A stretch of DNA of 64,000 nt from Cohnella hashimotonis (GTDB lineage Bacteria > Bacillota > Bacilli > Paenibacillales > Paenibacillaceae). Made by a program: the position numbers and the translations under genes. Positions 1 through 9,427 of this stretch are shown here, one piece after another (positions within the stretch are counted from its first letter, which is position 1; the number at the start of each line of letters is the position of its first letter). Below the pieces are notes generated by a model that was not told the DNA's origin, did no database searches, and was given only the letters and a program-made list of their open reading frames with translations. The stretch lies in NCBI RefSeq assembly GCF_030014955.1, contig NZ_JAGRPV010000001.1:6944001-7008000 (forward strand), in the 5' to 3' direction.

Positions 1-1
1 G

Positions 2-3000
2 GTATATATATCCGGCGAACCGGGAATCGGCAAGACAAGACTGGTCGAAGAGCTGTTCCGCAATCAGCTGCAGCAGCGTCGTTTCTTTTACATAACGGGC
101 AAGTTCGAGCAAATTTCCAGCGAAAGTCCCTATCAGCCCATCGTCCAGGCTTTCCGCGGGCTGATTCGTCATTTGGCGGGCGAGAAGGCCGAGCAGACTG
201 CCGAGTGGGCCCGCAAGCTGCGTATCGCGCTGGGCTCCAATGCCGGCATCATTGCGGAAATGATCCCCGAAGCGGGTTTATTGCTGGGCGATCTGCCGGC
301 GGCAGCGGGTCCGCAGACTCTTGAGCCCCACAAGCGGTTCCTCTACGCATTCCGTAAATTCGTACAGGCGCTGGCTTCCAGAGAGCATCCGCTCGTCCTG
401 TTCATTGACGACCTGCAGTGGGCGAACGCCTCTTCGCTTCAGCTGATACACGCGCTGCTGAGCGATCCCGAAAGCCAGTATTTGTTGCTGGTGTGCGCCT
501 ATCGGGATGCGGAGACGGACACCCGCAAGCTTCCCGGCTATGAGCAAGACGGCAGTGCTACTGAGCAAACCTTCGTTCGCCATCTGCGCCTGGCCCGGCT
601 AAGTCTGGAGCAGATGAATGCGATTGTGACGGAAACGCTGAACAGTCCGGCGGATGCCACTCTGCCCTTGACGGAGCTGCTGTATCGCCAAGCGAACGGC
701 AATCCGTTTCATTTTCATCAAATTCTGCTCCGTCTGCAGGACGAACGCACGCTGCGCTACAAGCCTGAGCGACGGGAATGGGATTGGGAACTGGGAAGGA
801 TGATCGAGCAGGGGCTTCGCTATGCCGTAACGGATCTGGTTCAGCATAAGCTGAACCGCCTGTCCGTTCATGCGCGCGCGCTGCTCGAAGCCGCATCCTG
901 CGTCGGTAGCAGCTTCCACCCTGCCCTGATCGCAAGCGTCGCAGGACGCGGGACGGACGATGCTCGCCTGGAATGGTCCGCCATTGAAGCCGAAGGGATG
1001 ATCGTCTCCTCGGATACGGGACGATATCGATTCGCGCACGACAGCATCCAGCGGACGATCTACGACGGGATCGAAGAGACTTCCAGACAAGCGCTTCATA
1101 TCAAGATCGGTAGGAGCATACAAGGAAAGGAGTCAGCTTACGGATGCAGCTCGTTCGACGCGATCCATCATCTGAATCGGGGATCGCGTCTTATCTCGCA
1201 CGGCCCGGAGCTGCTCCGCCTGGCCGAACTGAATCTGGAGGCCGGGAAACGCGCCAAGTCTTCCTCCGCCTACGATATCGCGCTCGAGCATCTTGCCAAA
1301 GGCATGTCTCTCCTTCCGCCGAACGCTTGGGAGGAGCAGTTCGAGCTCCATTTCGAGCTTCATGCCCAGCAGGCCGAGTGTCAATTTCTATGCGGGAATT
1401 ACGGCCAATCCGAACAGCTGATCGACCTGCTGCTCGTTCGGGCGCGCAATCCGCGCGAACGCAGCCGCGTCCAGATGATTCGGATCATGCTCTACATCAA
1501 CCAGGGCAAATATTTGGAGAGCACTGCGCTAGGCCTTCACAGCCTTCGCGAGCTTCATATTTCGATTCCGGCCAAGCCTGGCAAGCTTACGCTGATACGC
1601 GAAGGATTGCGTATCGAGTCCTTGCTGCGCAACCGGTACGAGCGTCTCGCTCAACTGGAGGAAATGTCCGACCCCGGGCGGATAGCGGCGATGAACCTCA
1701 TTTTCGCCATTATTCCCTCCACCTTTTTCACGGACAAAAATATTTTTTTCTTGTTGATCTGCAGAGCCATCCAGCTGTCCCTCGAATATGGGAACACGCC
1801 GATGTCGGCCGCGATCTATTCCGCTTACGGCATGGTGCTTGGCCAAGCCATGGGCAAATACGAAAAAGGATATGCGATCGGCAAAATCGGCATGGAGTTG
1901 TCCAAGCGCTACGGCGTCCGCGCCGTACAGAGCAAAACGTACACGATCTTTGGCGGCGTCCTGTCCCAATTCGCGGGGAGCGCTCGGGACGGCGAGTCAT
2001 ATTTGGCCGAGGCGCTCCGGTTCGGCATGGAGTCGGGCGACTACGTCTTCGCCAGCTATGCGATCGGCGCGCATGTTAATTCGCTGTATACGAGAGCGCC
2101 GCTGCATGAACTGACCCGCACGATTGCCGACTATATGACCGTACTGGACACGACGAACGATGAGTTCGTCCGGCAGAACTTTTTCCTGTATCAACAATTT
2201 ATTCTCGCCCTTAAGGGGGAGACAGATGCGCCGGATTCCTTCAGTGGCGGCGGCTTTGACGAAGACGCCTATCTCGGCCGGATCCGCATAGAGGAGACTT
2301 CGGCTACGTCGCTGTTCCAATACCATGCCTACAAGACACAGCTCTGTTATCTGTTAGGCCGGTACGACGAGGCGATAATATGGGCCGGTCAGGCGGAGCC
2401 TTACAAAGCGTATGCCTCCCATCTGCCTCATCTGCCGGAATGCCTGCTCTACGAATCGCTGGCCGCTTGTTCTCTGCCGACACGCGCGCAGAAGCTGTCT
2501 CAGCGGTTGTCGCGCAACATTCGCCGCTTCGCCCGATGGGCGCAGTGGAGTCCCGACAATTACAAGACGCGGTTTGACCTTCTCCAGGCCGAATACGCAA
2601 GAATTCGTCACGAATATCAAGAGGCCGAGATCCTCTATGAACGGGCCATCCGCGAAGCGCGCGAACAGGGCGACGTGCCGATCCAAAGCCTGGCCTGCGA
2701 GCTGGCCGCTCGCCACTTCGAACGGCGCGGCAGTTCGAAGACGGCTCAATTTTATCGGAAGCTTGCGATCGAGGGATACCGGCAGTGGGGGATCACGATC
2801 AAGACGGACTCGCTAGAGCGGCATGCGTCTGTCGCCGACGAACGGCATAACCCCCGGACAGCGACGGCCCTTGCCGGATCCGCGATGGCCGCCGGGGTAG
2901 CGACGTCGGCGCATGAGCCGAACCAGGCTACCGTCAGCGCAAGCATCGATCCGGATAACATCGATCTCGCCGCGATATTGAGAACGAGCCAGGCGAATTC

Positions 3001-3718
3001 GAACCAGATGGATATGGACGCCGTACTGGCCGAGATCATCGGGACGATCGTCCGGCATGCCGGAGCCAGCAAAGGCGCGCTGCTGACCGGCGGAGACGAC
3101 GATCTTTACGTGCTGGCCTATGCGGATATGGATGCGCAGACCGCAGCAACGGACAAGCTGTCCGAAGCCGATTCCCCGCTGCTCCCGGAAGGCGTCATCC
3201 GGTATGTCCTTCGTACCCAGGAAAGCGTCCGTTACGGCGGAGAAGAGGATAGCTGGCTTATCCATAATCCATATGTCGCCAAGCATAGACCGCAGTCCAT
3301 TCTCTGCCTCCCTGTCACCGTTCATGGCAATATGCTGGGGGCGCTCTATTTGGAAAACCGGCTGGCCGCCGACGTATTCGCGGCAGACAGAGAGCCGGTC
3401 TTATTGGCCATGTCGTCTCACGGACTATTTCTGTCCATGCTGCAGCGCCCAGCGAAGCCTTCCTCCGCGGAAGACGCGCTCTCCGGCGAGGATGCGCCGT
3501 CATCGCACGAGATGGACGAGCCCCTTACGGATCGCGAGCTTGAGGTGCTCGCTCTCCTGGCAAAGGGACTTTCCAACAAAGAAATCGCCGATCAGCTCAT
3601 TATCGCGATGAGTACGGTGAAGGTGCACGTCAAGCATATCTTCGCCAAATTAAAGGTAAACCGGCGGACCAAGGCGGCCGCGTTAGCCAAGGAACTGCAC
3701 CTCATCGAAAAAAATTAG
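2..3718 (+). CDS. LuxR-family regulator with AAA ATPase, helical-repeat, GAF and HTH domains (5' partial)
   Basis: The reading frame is open from base 2, so the gene starts left of the window. A Walker A motif (GEPGIGKTR) is coded at about 17-43, and a Walker B stretch ([10 protein letters not shown]) lies near base 400. A long helical, TPR-like middle follows, then a GAF-like domain at about 2990-3440. A C-terminal LuxR helix-turn-helix ([20 protein letters not shown] onward) ends the protein. This order matches large STAND/MalT-like regulators, in which nucleotide binding and a sensed ligand gate DNA binding. In Bacillales these proteins often also carry an N-terminal kinase domain, which cannot be seen here. 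The ligand and target genes are unknown. The stop codon sits directly against a broken permease gene. Confidence 0.9.
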   Translation, partial: VYISGEPGIGKTRLVEELFRNQLQQRRFFYITGKFEQISSESPYQPIVQAFRGLIRHLAGEKAEQTAEWARKLRIALGSNAGIIAEMIPEAGLLLGDLPAAAGPQTLEPHKRFLYAFRKFVQALASREHPLVLFIDDLQWANASSLQLIHALLSDPESQYLLLVCAYRDAETDTRKLPGYEQDGSATEQTFVRHLRLARLSLEQMNAIVTETLNSPADATLPLTELLYRQANGNPFHFHQILLRLQDERTLRYKPERREWDWELGRMIEQGLRYAVTDLVQHKLNRLSVHARALLEAASCVGSSFHPALIASVAGRGTDDARLEWSAIEAEGMIVSSDTGRYRFAHDSIQRTIYDGIEETSRQALHIKIGRSIQGKESAYGCSSFDAIHHLNRGSRLISHGPELLRLAELNLEAGKRAKSSSAYDIALEHLAKGMSLLPPNAWEEQFELHFELHAQQAECQFLCGNYGQSEQLIDLLLVRARNPRERSRVQMIRIMLYINQGKYLESTALGLHSLRELHISIPAKPGKLTLIREGLRIESLLRNRYERLAQLEEMSDPGRIAAMNLIFAIIPSTFFTDKNIFFLLICRAIQLSLEYGNTPMSAAIYSAYGMVLGQAMGKYEKGYAIGKIGMELSKRYGVRAVQSKTYTIFGGVLSQFAGSARDGESYLAEALRFGMESGDYVFASYAIGAHVNSLYTRAPLHELTRTIADYMTVLDTTNDEFVRQNFFLYQQFILALKGETDAPDSFSGGGFDEDAYLGRIRIEETSATSLFQYHAYKTQLCYLLGRYDEAIIWAGQAEPYKAYASHLPHLPECLLYESLAACSLPTRAQKLSQRLSRNIRRFARWAQWSPDNYKTRFDLLQAEYARIRHEYQEAEILYERAIREAREQGDVPIQSLACELAARHFERRGSSKTAQFYRKLAIEGYRQWGITIKTDSLERHASVADERHNPRTATALAGSAMAAGVATSAHEPNQATVSASIDPDNIDLAAILRTSQANSNQMDMDAVLAEIIGTIVRHAGASKGALLTGGDDDLYVLAYADMDAQTAATDKLSEADSPLLPEGVIRYVLRTQESVRYGGEEDSWLIHNPYVAKHRPQSILCLPVTVHGNMLGALYLENRLAADVFAADREPVLLAMSSHGLFLSMLQRPAKPSSAEDALSGEDAPSSHEMDEPLTDRELEVLALLAKGLSNKEIADQLIIAMSTVKVHVKHIFAKLKVNRRTKAAALAKELHLIEKN

Positions 3719-4119
3719 GAGCGCAGCGCCCCTTCTTGTTGCTTCGCCAATTTTATACCGGCATCCCGCGCGAGCTGGAGGATGCGGTGAAAATGGACGG
3801 CGGCGGACGATGGACGATTTATAGCCGGGTTGCGCTCCCTCTGTCGCTGCCGCCGCTGATCACCGCGCTGCTGCTCGAGTTTATCGGCCGGTGGAACGAC
3901 TTTTTCGGGCCGCTGCTTTATTTGCATGAGGAACGGCTGTACCCTTTCGCGCTCGGATTGACGAGCTTTACGTCGCAATATGGGGCCACGCCTTGGCCGC
4001 TCGTCATGGCAGCCTCGACCGTGGAGACTCTTCCGCTGCTGCTGATCTACTTTTTCGCGCAAACTTTTATGGTTAAAGACTTAGCCGTTCATGCGCTAAC
4101 TCGATCCGAACGCCGATGA
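3719..4119 (+). pseudogene. C-terminal remnant of a MalG-type sugar ABC transporter permease
   Basis: About 130 residues match the last third of carbohydrate ABC permeases. They include the EAA loop that contacts the ATPase (ELEDAVKMDGGGRWTIYSRV) and two further hydrophobic segments. Full permeases are about 270-300 residues, so the N-terminal membrane segments are missing. The recognisable sequence begins within a few codons of the LuxR stop, with a poor TTG as the only nearby start and no clear ribosome binding site. I infer a deletion that fused the end of a sugar transport operon to the regulator gene. A functional short protein is unlikely. Confidence 0.8.
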
Positions 4120-4145
4120 ATTCGTCCCCATGCGGAACATCCACA

Positions 4146-4188
4146 TGTGCACAACTCTGTGCACACGCTGTGGGTATTTTGTGGATAA
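4146..4188 (+). other. Cluster of four DnaA-box-like 9-mers
   Basis: Four 9-mers in the same orientation begin at 4146 (TGTGCACAA), 4158 (TGTGCACAC), 4169 (TGTGGGTAT) and 4180 (TGTGGATAA). The last is a perfect DnaA box (complement TTATCCACA). The start-to-start spacing is 12, 11 and 11 bp, close to one helical turn. No replication genes lie nearby, so this is a candidate DnaA-binding or titration cluster rather than an origin. Confidence 0.4.
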
Positions 4189-4260
4189 CGTTGATAAAAT
4201 GGGGACAACGAAGATGGCGTCGAAAATTGTTTCTTTGTCCTCTCCGACCGCGGCGGCTTG

Positions 4261-4800
4261 TCACAGCGCCCCGATCCGTTCCACGTACAAGTCGTAGTTC
4301 TCGCGATCGAAGCACACGAACTGAATCCGCTCAAACGCATGTTTGCGCGCCAATTCGCCGGTGACGGCCTCGATCGCTACATCGGCGGCTTTGTCTTTGG
4401 GATAACCGTAGATGCCCGTGCTGATATTCGGAAAAGAAAGGCTCTCGATCCCATGCTGTTCGGCCAGGCGAAGCGCGCTACTGTAGCAATTGCCCAGCTT
4501 CTCGGCTTCGCCGCTCTTGCCGCCATTCCAGACCGGCCCCACCGTATGAATCACGTGCTTGGCCTTTAAGTTGCCCCCTGTTGTGATGACGGCCTCGCCG
4601 ACAGGGCACCCGCCCCGTTCGCTTCGAATGCGCACGCACTCGTCCAGTATTCTTCTCCCGCCGGCGCGATGAATCGCTCCGTCCACGCCGCCGCCGCCCA
4701 GCAAGCTGGTATTCGCCGCATTCACGATGCATGCCATGGCGGATAGCGTGATGTCCCCCTGCACGACCTCTAATTCTGCGCCGTTAAATGTCTTTTCCAA
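4261..4800 (-). CDS. Macro-domain protein, probable O-acetyl-ADP-ribose deacetylase (YmdB-like)
   Basis: The protein is a single macro domain. It shows the ADP-ribose-binding signatures GDIT, VNAANTSLLGGGGVDGAIH and the later SFPNISTGIYGYP loop. Relatives hydrolyse O-acetyl-ADP-ribose or remove ADP-ribose from proteins. The TTG at 4800 is preferred over the ATG at 4818, because the latter overlaps a strong AAGGAGGG binding site that stands 7 nt before the TTG. The gene follows the GNAT gene by about 20 nt in the same direction, so the pair is probably co-transcribed from the T-box-controlled promoter. Confidence 0.88.
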   Translation of the reverse strand: MEKTFNGAELEVVQGDITLSAMACIVNAANTSLLGGGGVDGAIHRAGGRRILDECVRIRSERGGCPVGEAVITTGGNLKAKHVIHTVGPVWNGGKSGEAEKLGNCYSSALRLAEQHGIESLSFPNISTGIYGYPKDKAADVAIEAVTGELARKHAFERIQFVCFDRENYDLYVERIGAL

Positions 4801-4823
4801 CGGGCTACCCTCCTTCATCCTGC

Positions 4824-5357
4824 TTACGTTCGCTCCGAGCGCAGCAAGGCATAATAGGTCAAATCCTCGTATACGCCGTCCTTTAACACATGTCCTCGAA
4901 AAATCCCTTCATGCTTCATTCCCAACTTTTCCATGATGCGAAACGAAGCCGGATTCCGCGTCATCGCCGCGGCCCATACGCGATGCAGCTTCAGGTCCTC
5001 CAACGCGAACCGCAATACTTGCTTCGCCGCCTCCGAGCAATAGCCTTGGTTCCAGTAAGCCTTGCCCAACCAATAGGCCAGTTCGGCATGGTGATGCGAC
5101 GGATCGATGCGCAATCCCACGATGCCCATAAACGTCTCCGACTGACGATCAAGGACGGCGAATGAGAAGCCATCCCCTTTCTTCGCTGCCTCTTGCCTGC
5201 GTTGGATGAATGCGTCTGCCGATCCAGGCGGATATGGATGCGGGATCCCCAACGTCGTCCGCGCAATCTCCCTATCATTGACCAGTCTCTCCATGGGCTC
5301 CGCATCCTTGGGCTCCACCAATCGCAGCTTCAACCGATCCGTGTACATCTCCATCAT
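4824..5357 (-). CDS. GNAT-family N-acetyltransferase, RimJ/RimL-like
   Basis: This 177-residue protein has the GNAT fold order: an N-terminal beta strand with YTDRLKLRLVEPKDAEPM, a central AYWLGKAYWNQGYCSEA acetyl-CoA loop, and the closing RIMEKLGMKHEGIFRGHVLKDG segment typical of RimJ/RimL-like enzymes. These transfer acetyl groups from acetyl-CoA to protein N-termini, aminoacyl compounds or small amines. The substrate here is unknown. AAAGGAG lies about 10 nt before the ATG. The gene is the first downstream of a T-box leader, which would be unusual control for an acetyltransferase. Confidence 0.88.
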   Translation of the reverse strand: MMEMYTDRLKLRLVEPKDAEPMERLVNDREIARTTLGIPHPYPPGSADAFIQRRQEAAKKGDGFSFAVLDRQSETFMGIVGLRIDPSHHHAELAYWLGKAYWNQGYCSEAAKQVLRFALEDLKLHRVWAAAMTRNPASFRIMEKLGMKHEGIFRGHVLKDGVYEDLTYYALLRSERT

Positions 5358-5412
5358 CCCCGCATCTCCTTTAACCGAGTTAAAAATGTAAGTTTAAACG
5401 CCATGTAAAACG

Positions 5413-5672
5413 CAAAAAGACCCCATCCTCAAGGGACGGAGTCGATCCGCGGTACCACCCTGGTTGACGTATGCTTGCGCTACGCCCGCTCTGCCATCAT
5501 CCAACAATGATGCGCCCGGTTAACGGCGGGATGCCGTGTCCGCCTACTCGCGTTCGGGGACCTGCTCGGAGGCGATCGTTCAACGCTCAGCGATGCTGCC
5601 TCGCACCGGCCGGCAGCTCTCTGCAATGCGACAAGCGTTTACTTCCTCTTCGGCGCTTTTATTCGTATCGTT
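5413..5672 (-). promoter_or_regulatory. T-box riboswitch leader, predicted isoleucine (ATC) specifier
   Basis: Reading the minus strand from about 5672, the leader has a Stem I region with GAAGAGGAAGTA, a GAGAGCTG/GGTGCGAG apical element, a candidate specifier ATC in GAACGATCGCCTCCGAGC, and then the T-box itself, AGGGTGGTACCGCG. It ends in a terminator with a 10-bp stem (GACTCCGTCC/GGATGGGGTC) followed by five T. The T-box sequence can pair with the CCCTT inside the terminator arm to make the antiterminator. Uncharged tRNA-Ile would be the inferred ligand, but the specifier is aligned by eye. The downstream genes are GNAT and macro-domain proteins, not a tRNA synthetase. Confidence 0.87.
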
Positions 5673-5679
5673 GGTTTGC

Positions 5680-5709
5680 ATTTTATTCCAGGAGGAATAC
5701 GGCTGTCAA
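5680..5709 (-). promoter_or_regulatory. Sigma-A-type promoter for the T-box transcript
   Basis: On the minus strand a perfect TTGACA (5709-5704) is followed after 18 bp by TAAAAT (5685-5680). This places the transcript start near 5672, at the 5' edge of the T-box leader. Confidence 0.65.
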
Positions 5710-5765
5710 TAGGGAATGCGCATTAAGGAATGAAGCAACTGCATTTAAAGGCATTCAATCTAAAT

Positions 5766-5795
5766 GTATAATTGTTATACGGTTGAATAGTATAA
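5766..5795 (+). promoter_or_regulatory. Likely autoregulatory operator of the AbrB-Doc operon
   Basis: GTATAA-TTG-TTATAC forms a perfect 6-bp inverted repeat at 5766-5780. A further half-site, GTATAA, lies at 5790-5795, just before the ribosome binding site. AbrB/MazE antitoxins usually bind such palindromes in their own promoter. The promoter boxes themselves overlap this segment and are not certain. Confidence 0.5.
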
Positions 5796-5811
5796 CAAGA
5801 GGGAGACTTTT

Positions 5812-6075
5812 ATGGGAAAGGTGAATGAAATGGAACGAAAAGTAACAAAGTTCGGAAACAGCTTGGGCATCACAATGACCGAAGCATTAAAGCAAATCGG
5901 TCTTGAACTTGGCGATACGGTGCATATCGACGTAAAAGAAAACGACGGCGAGATTGTTATTAGAAAAGCGAATAAAGTAGCATTGCCGACAGGTATAAGC
6001 AACGAATTTCTAGAGACTTTATCTCAAGTGATGGGACAGTATGATGAGACTTTAAAGGGATTAAAGGATCGTTAA
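5812..6075 (+). CDS. AbrB/MazE-family antitoxin
   Basis: An 87-residue protein with the swapped-hairpin AbrB signature VTKFGNSLGITMTEALKQIG and a following beta strand GDTVHIDVKENDGEIVIRK. In this family the N-terminal half binds DNA and the C-terminal tail neutralises the toxin. GAGGGA stands a few bases before ATG 5812; an internal ATG at 5830 is an alternative start. The gene ends one base before the Doc start, which indicates translational coupling. Confidence 0.88.
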   Translation: MGKVNEMERKVTKFGNSLGITMTEALKQIGLELGDTVHIDVKENDGEIVIRKANKVALPTGISNEFLETLSQVMGQYDETLKGLKDR

Positions 6076-6076
6076 C

Positions 6077-6469
6077 ATGACCATTCGTTACCTAACCATC
6101 CACGAGGTCGTAGCCATTAATGTCGCGATGATACAGAAATATAGTCCTGGCGAACTCATTGGCGTCAAAGACAGCGGCATGCTAGAATCAGCTGTTGCCA
6201 GGCCCCAATCCTCCGCTTTCGGGGAAGATGCTTATCCTTCCGTATTTGAAAAGGCAGTCGCCCTTTTCGAATCTCTAGGACAAAATCACCCTTTTCAGAA
6301 TGCGAATAAGAGGACGGCCTTTACCGCTCTCGTGGTTTTTTTGAACCTTAACGGGTGTCGCTTTAAAATGGATCAGAAAGCAGCCGAAGATATGACGGTC
6401 GATATGGTCAATCATCAATATGACTTTCAAACGCTTGTAAAGCTGATTCAAGAGCACTGCCAGAGCTAA
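6077..6469 (+). CDS. doc: Doc-type Fic-fold toxin (death-on-curing)
   Basis: The 130-residue length is typical of Doc. The active-site loop NHPFQNANKRTA matches the family H-P-F-x-x-x-N-K-R motif. Doc enzymes phosphorylate elongation factor EF-Tu and stall translation. The partner is the AbrB-type protein one base upstream rather than Phd, a pairing known for chromosomal Doc genes. All key residues are present, so the toxin should be active if expressed without its partner. Confidence 0.9.
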   Translation: MTIRYLTIHEVVAINVAMIQKYSPGELIGVKDSGMLESAVARPQSSAFGEDAYPSVFEKAVALFESLGQNHPFQNANKRTAFTALVVFLNLNGCRFKMDQKAAEDMTVDMVNHQYDFQTLVKLIQEHCQS

Positions 6470-6511
6470 AAGCCCAATTGCCATCGTCCATGCCACCCGG
6501 CGAACAACAAA

Positions 6512-6558
6512 AAGCCTTCAACCTGCCGAAGCAGCATCGAAGGCTTGCCTCATTTTTT
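6512..6558. terminator. Bidirectional terminator between doc and the convergent hydrolase operon
   Basis: AAGCCTTC (6512-6519) pairs with GAAGGCTT (6539-6546), with an inner CTGC-CGAA-GCAG hairpin. A T-run follows at 6553-6558, and on the other strand TTTTTG follows the stem, so it can serve both convergent genes. Confidence 0.75.
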
Positions 6559-6574
6559 ACACCCATTTTGCACG

Positions 6575-8293
6575 CTATTTCCCCAGCAAAGCCGAAGGCA
6601 GTTGAACCTTGTTCTCCTGATACAGCTCGCGGGTCTTACGCGGCTGCAGCGGCACGGTGATGGCGGCCAGGCCATCGTCCGTTTGAACTGATGCGGTCAG
6701 CCACGATTCGTCCGACTGGATGTCGACGCCCGGCAACGGCCCATCCTCGCCGAGCGACAGCGCAAAAATCCAGACCGCCCGCTCCAGCGCATGGAAATCG
6801 AAATCCCGCTCCTCGCCCGTCGAGATGACATAATCCAGGCTGAGGCCTTCTTCGCTTCGCTCCGTTTGCAGCTGGAGTTGGCCGTAATCCGAGCGGTCCA
6901 CGACCGCCTCCACCCGGAGCGTCGTCTCCCCGATCACGGTCGCAAACCGGGCGCCAGTCTGTGTCGTCGGCAGCTCCACGTTCGCCGCTTGGCCGCAGAG
7001 GAGAAGCCGGATGCGCAAATCCGCCGCTCTGAACCTGCCGTTAATGATGTCCAGATCCTGGTGCCATCCGCCGTTATCCGTCGCCAGGTTAAGGGCGAAC
7101 AGCACCTGCCGGCGCGACTGCACGCCCGTGAACATCGCCGAGCAGAAGTCCTTGCCGTCCTTCAAAAACTGAAGCTGGATCGACACGGCATGGCCGCCGC
7201 CGCTATCCACATAGCCGAGCAGGTTGCGACGCTGGTTCCACATGATGCCCGACGTATAGCTGCCAAGCGACAGCCGTTCGTTCTGGTACGTCGTCGCATA
7301 GTTCTGATAGCCCGTTTCGTCCGCCTTCAGCGTGGGCTCCGTGAAATAGCGCTCCTCCGTAGAGCTGAACAAGTAACGGTACTTTTCAGGACAACGAATG
7401 TGGCCCCGCTCCTTCTCCTGCTCCTGGCCTTCCTCCTGTCCCTGCTCCTGCTTAAGCGCATTCTCAAGAAACGCCTTCTCGTTCGGCCGCAGCAGCGTGC
7501 TGTACGTCCGGCTGTGCGGGCCGCTCCACGCGCCCGTCGCCGGGTGATAGTGCTTCGCGATCATATGCCAAGCCAGATCCAGCAGCTCATCCGCATCCGC
7601 AACCGCCCCGGCCGTGCTCGACTCGGCATAGATGCCGTGCAGCTCCTCGATCGCGATCGGGGTATAGCAGGGGCTGTTGTACTCCGAGAACGTGCCGATG
7701 GCCTTCGTATAGTCGCGGAACGTTCGGAGGCGCCGCTCGCCATAGCTGCGAATCCCTTCCTGACCCAGCAGCTCGCCGCCAAGTAGCGTCACGAGCGCCC
7801 CCATGATGGCAATGTTTGTATAGTGCGGGCCGACATTACGGATGATGATCGCCTGGCAGGCGTGATACACGGCGGCGCGCAGCTTATCGACGAGCGAAGG
7901 GGAGAGCAGCTCCGCATGATTTTTTAAAATGAGTACGAGCTTCTTGCCGTGAAAATCCGCCATATTCCAGTCGGGGCGGTCCATCTCATCCAGCGGCTCT
8001 TCGTCAAAATACGGCCAAATCCCGTAAGTCGAACGACCCGGATCCTGGTCCTGCCGCGCAATGACAACCTCCAGAATGTCTGCCGCCCGCTTAGCATACG
8101 CCTCGCCGCCATACTGCAGCAGGTCGAACGCATAGCAGGTCGCGACGTACAGCTCGTAAGCGAAAGGATGCTGATCCAGCTTTAACGCCGTGTGATAGGT
8201 CTTCGTCATGGGAACCTTGAGCAGCTTAATGTCGGCATCATAAGCTTTATCCTTTGCTTGGATCGAGGCGAGAAGCTCGGCAGCATCACGCAT
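6575..8293 (-). CDS. Putative polysaccharide-degrading enzyme, helical-barrel N-terminus with beta-rich C-terminus
   Basis: I do not recognise a named family. The first half (about residues 1-270) is helical with tyrosine/tryptophan-rich repeats, compatible with an alpha/alpha toroid as in uronate lyases and heparinase-like proteins. The second half is beta-rich (YTSGIMWNQRRNLLGYVDSG onward), resembling the beta-sheet domain behind such barrels. A Glu/Gln-rich linker (QEQGQEEGQEQEKER) separates them near residue 283. No signal peptide is seen, so it probably acts on imported oligosaccharides. It starts three bases after the GH105 gene, so the two are one operon and likely act on the same uronic-acid-containing substrate. 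Confidence 0.6.
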   Translation of the reverse strand: MRDAAELLASIQAKDKAYDADIKLLKVPMTKTYHTALKLDQHPFAYELYVATCYAFDLLQYGGEAYAKRAADILEVVIARQDQDPGRSTYGIWPYFDEEPLDEMDRPDWNMADFHGKKLVLILKNHAELLSPSLVDKLRAAVYHACQAIIIRNVGPHYTNIAIMGALVTLLGGELLGQEGIRSYGERRLRTFRDYTKAIGTFSEYNSPCYTPIAIEELHGIYAESSTAGAVADADELLDLAWHMIAKHYHPATGAWSGPHSRTYSTLLRPNEKAFLENALKQEQGQEEGQEQEKERGHIRCPEKYRYLFSSTEERYFTEPTLKADETGYQNYATTYQNERLSLGSYTSGIMWNQRRNLLGYVDSGGGHAVSIQLQFLKDGKDFCSAMFTGVQSRRQVLFALNLATDNGGWHQDLDIINGRFRAADLRIRLLLCGQAANVELPTTQTGARFATVIGETTLRVEAVVDRSDYGQLQLQTERSEEGLSLDYVISTGEERDFDFHALERAVWIFALSLGEDGPLPGVDIQSDESWLTASVQTDDGLAAITVPLQPRKTRELYQENKVQLPSALLGK

Positions 8294-8296
8294 ATT

Positions 8297-9337
8297 CTAC
8301 TCGCTCCTTTCCGCTATTTTCGCGAGCAGCATCAGCACCAAGCCTTGCCCGTATAGGGTCGGATACGTCGGAACGTCATTTTGGTACGCCTCGATCGTCG
8401 ACATCACCGGCGTACCGCCGGATACGCCCGTGACCAAGCCCTCCGTCGTAATATATGGAACAATCGCGCGATATGCATCCTCGACTCTGACTGCGTATTC
8501 CGCTTCATCAGGGATCAACTTTACTTCAACCGCCTTAAGAAGACCATAAGCAATTCCCGCGCTGCCCGACACCTCCCTGTAAAAGTCAGGCCGGTCCATC
8601 ACCGTGCTCCATAGTCCATCCTCCTGCTGGTAGGCAAGGAGCCCGCGCATCAGTCGACCGTACCGTTCCTTCAATTCCTGCGGAATGTCGACCAGCTTGT
8701 CAATCTCCGCCACGATCAGCGGGACGCCGGCGGCGATCCAGGCATTCGCCCGCGTCCAGCGCGCACCCGACATATGATCGCCCGAAGCGCAGTTCCAGCC
8801 GTGGAACAACACGCCGGTCTGTGGATCCTGCAGCAAGCGCAGATGGATCAGCACCTGCTTGAGCGCCTCCTCCGCGTAAGCCGCGCTTCCGAGGAGCGAA
8901 GCGGTTCGCGCCAGAAACAGTACCGCCATGAAGATCGTATCCGCCCACACCTGCTCGGAGAACGCCACGTTTTCCGTAACCGTATGTTCAAAGGCCTCTT
9001 CGCGCGTACGCGGCGCTTCATGCAGCAGCCATTCCGCGATGCGCACCGCTTCCTCTTTAAACTTAGCATCCCCCGTCAGCCGATAAAGCGCAGGAAAGAT
9101 CGCAAAGGGCGCGATCGCGTTGATCACCGTTTTACCCTTGGCCTTCGCCTCATTCCGGTTCACCCAATCAAGTAAATACGCCTGCACCTGCACATCGCGC
9201 GTTGTCTCGTAGTATTCCAGCAGCGCAATGACGCCAACCCCCGGGACCCAGTCCCAGTGATCGATGTCCATTCCCCAGTTCCCCGCATGATCCTGTATCA
9301 TTTGCCGCCATACTTTTTCCGCATAGATTCCGGCCAT
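8297..9337 (-). CDS. GH105 unsaturated rhamnogalacturonyl hydrolase (YteR-like)
   Basis: The 346-residue length matches YteR/YesR enzymes. These remove the unsaturated galacturonyl residue left by lyases at the end of rhamnogalacturonan fragments. The motif EQVWADTIFMAVLFLAR carries the catalytic Asp. WTRANAWIAAGVP and the late SGSAGIAYG segment are also family hallmarks. There is no signal peptide, so it is cytoplasmic. AGGGA lies about 6 nt before the ATG. It is the first gene of a two-gene operon with the preceding entry; no transporter adjoins, so the operon may be a remnant of a larger pectin cluster. Confidence 0.87.
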   Translation of the reverse strand: MAGIYAEKVWRQMIQDHAGNWGMDIDHWDWVPGVGVIALLEYYETTRDVQVQAYLLDWVNRNEAKAKGKTVINAIAPFAIFPALYRLTGDAKFKEEAVRIAEWLLHEAPRTREEAFEHTVTENVAFSEQVWADTIFMAVLFLARTASLLGSAAYAEEALKQVLIHLRLLQDPQTGVLFHGWNCASGDHMSGARWTRANAWIAAGVPLIVAEIDKLVDIPQELKERYGRLMRGLLAYQQEDGLWSTVMDRPDFYREVSGSAGIAYGLLKAVEVKLIPDEAEYAVRVEDAYRAIVPYITTEGLVTGVSGGTPVMSTIEAYQNDVPTYPTLYGQGLVLMLLAKIAERSE

Positions 9338-9427
9338 CGAAGTCCCTGCCCTTCGTCCTCTAGTAATTTACCGTTTACTTGCACGGTATGTTCAAGAAGG
9401 GGAATTAATACGTCGGGCTTGCTTTGC

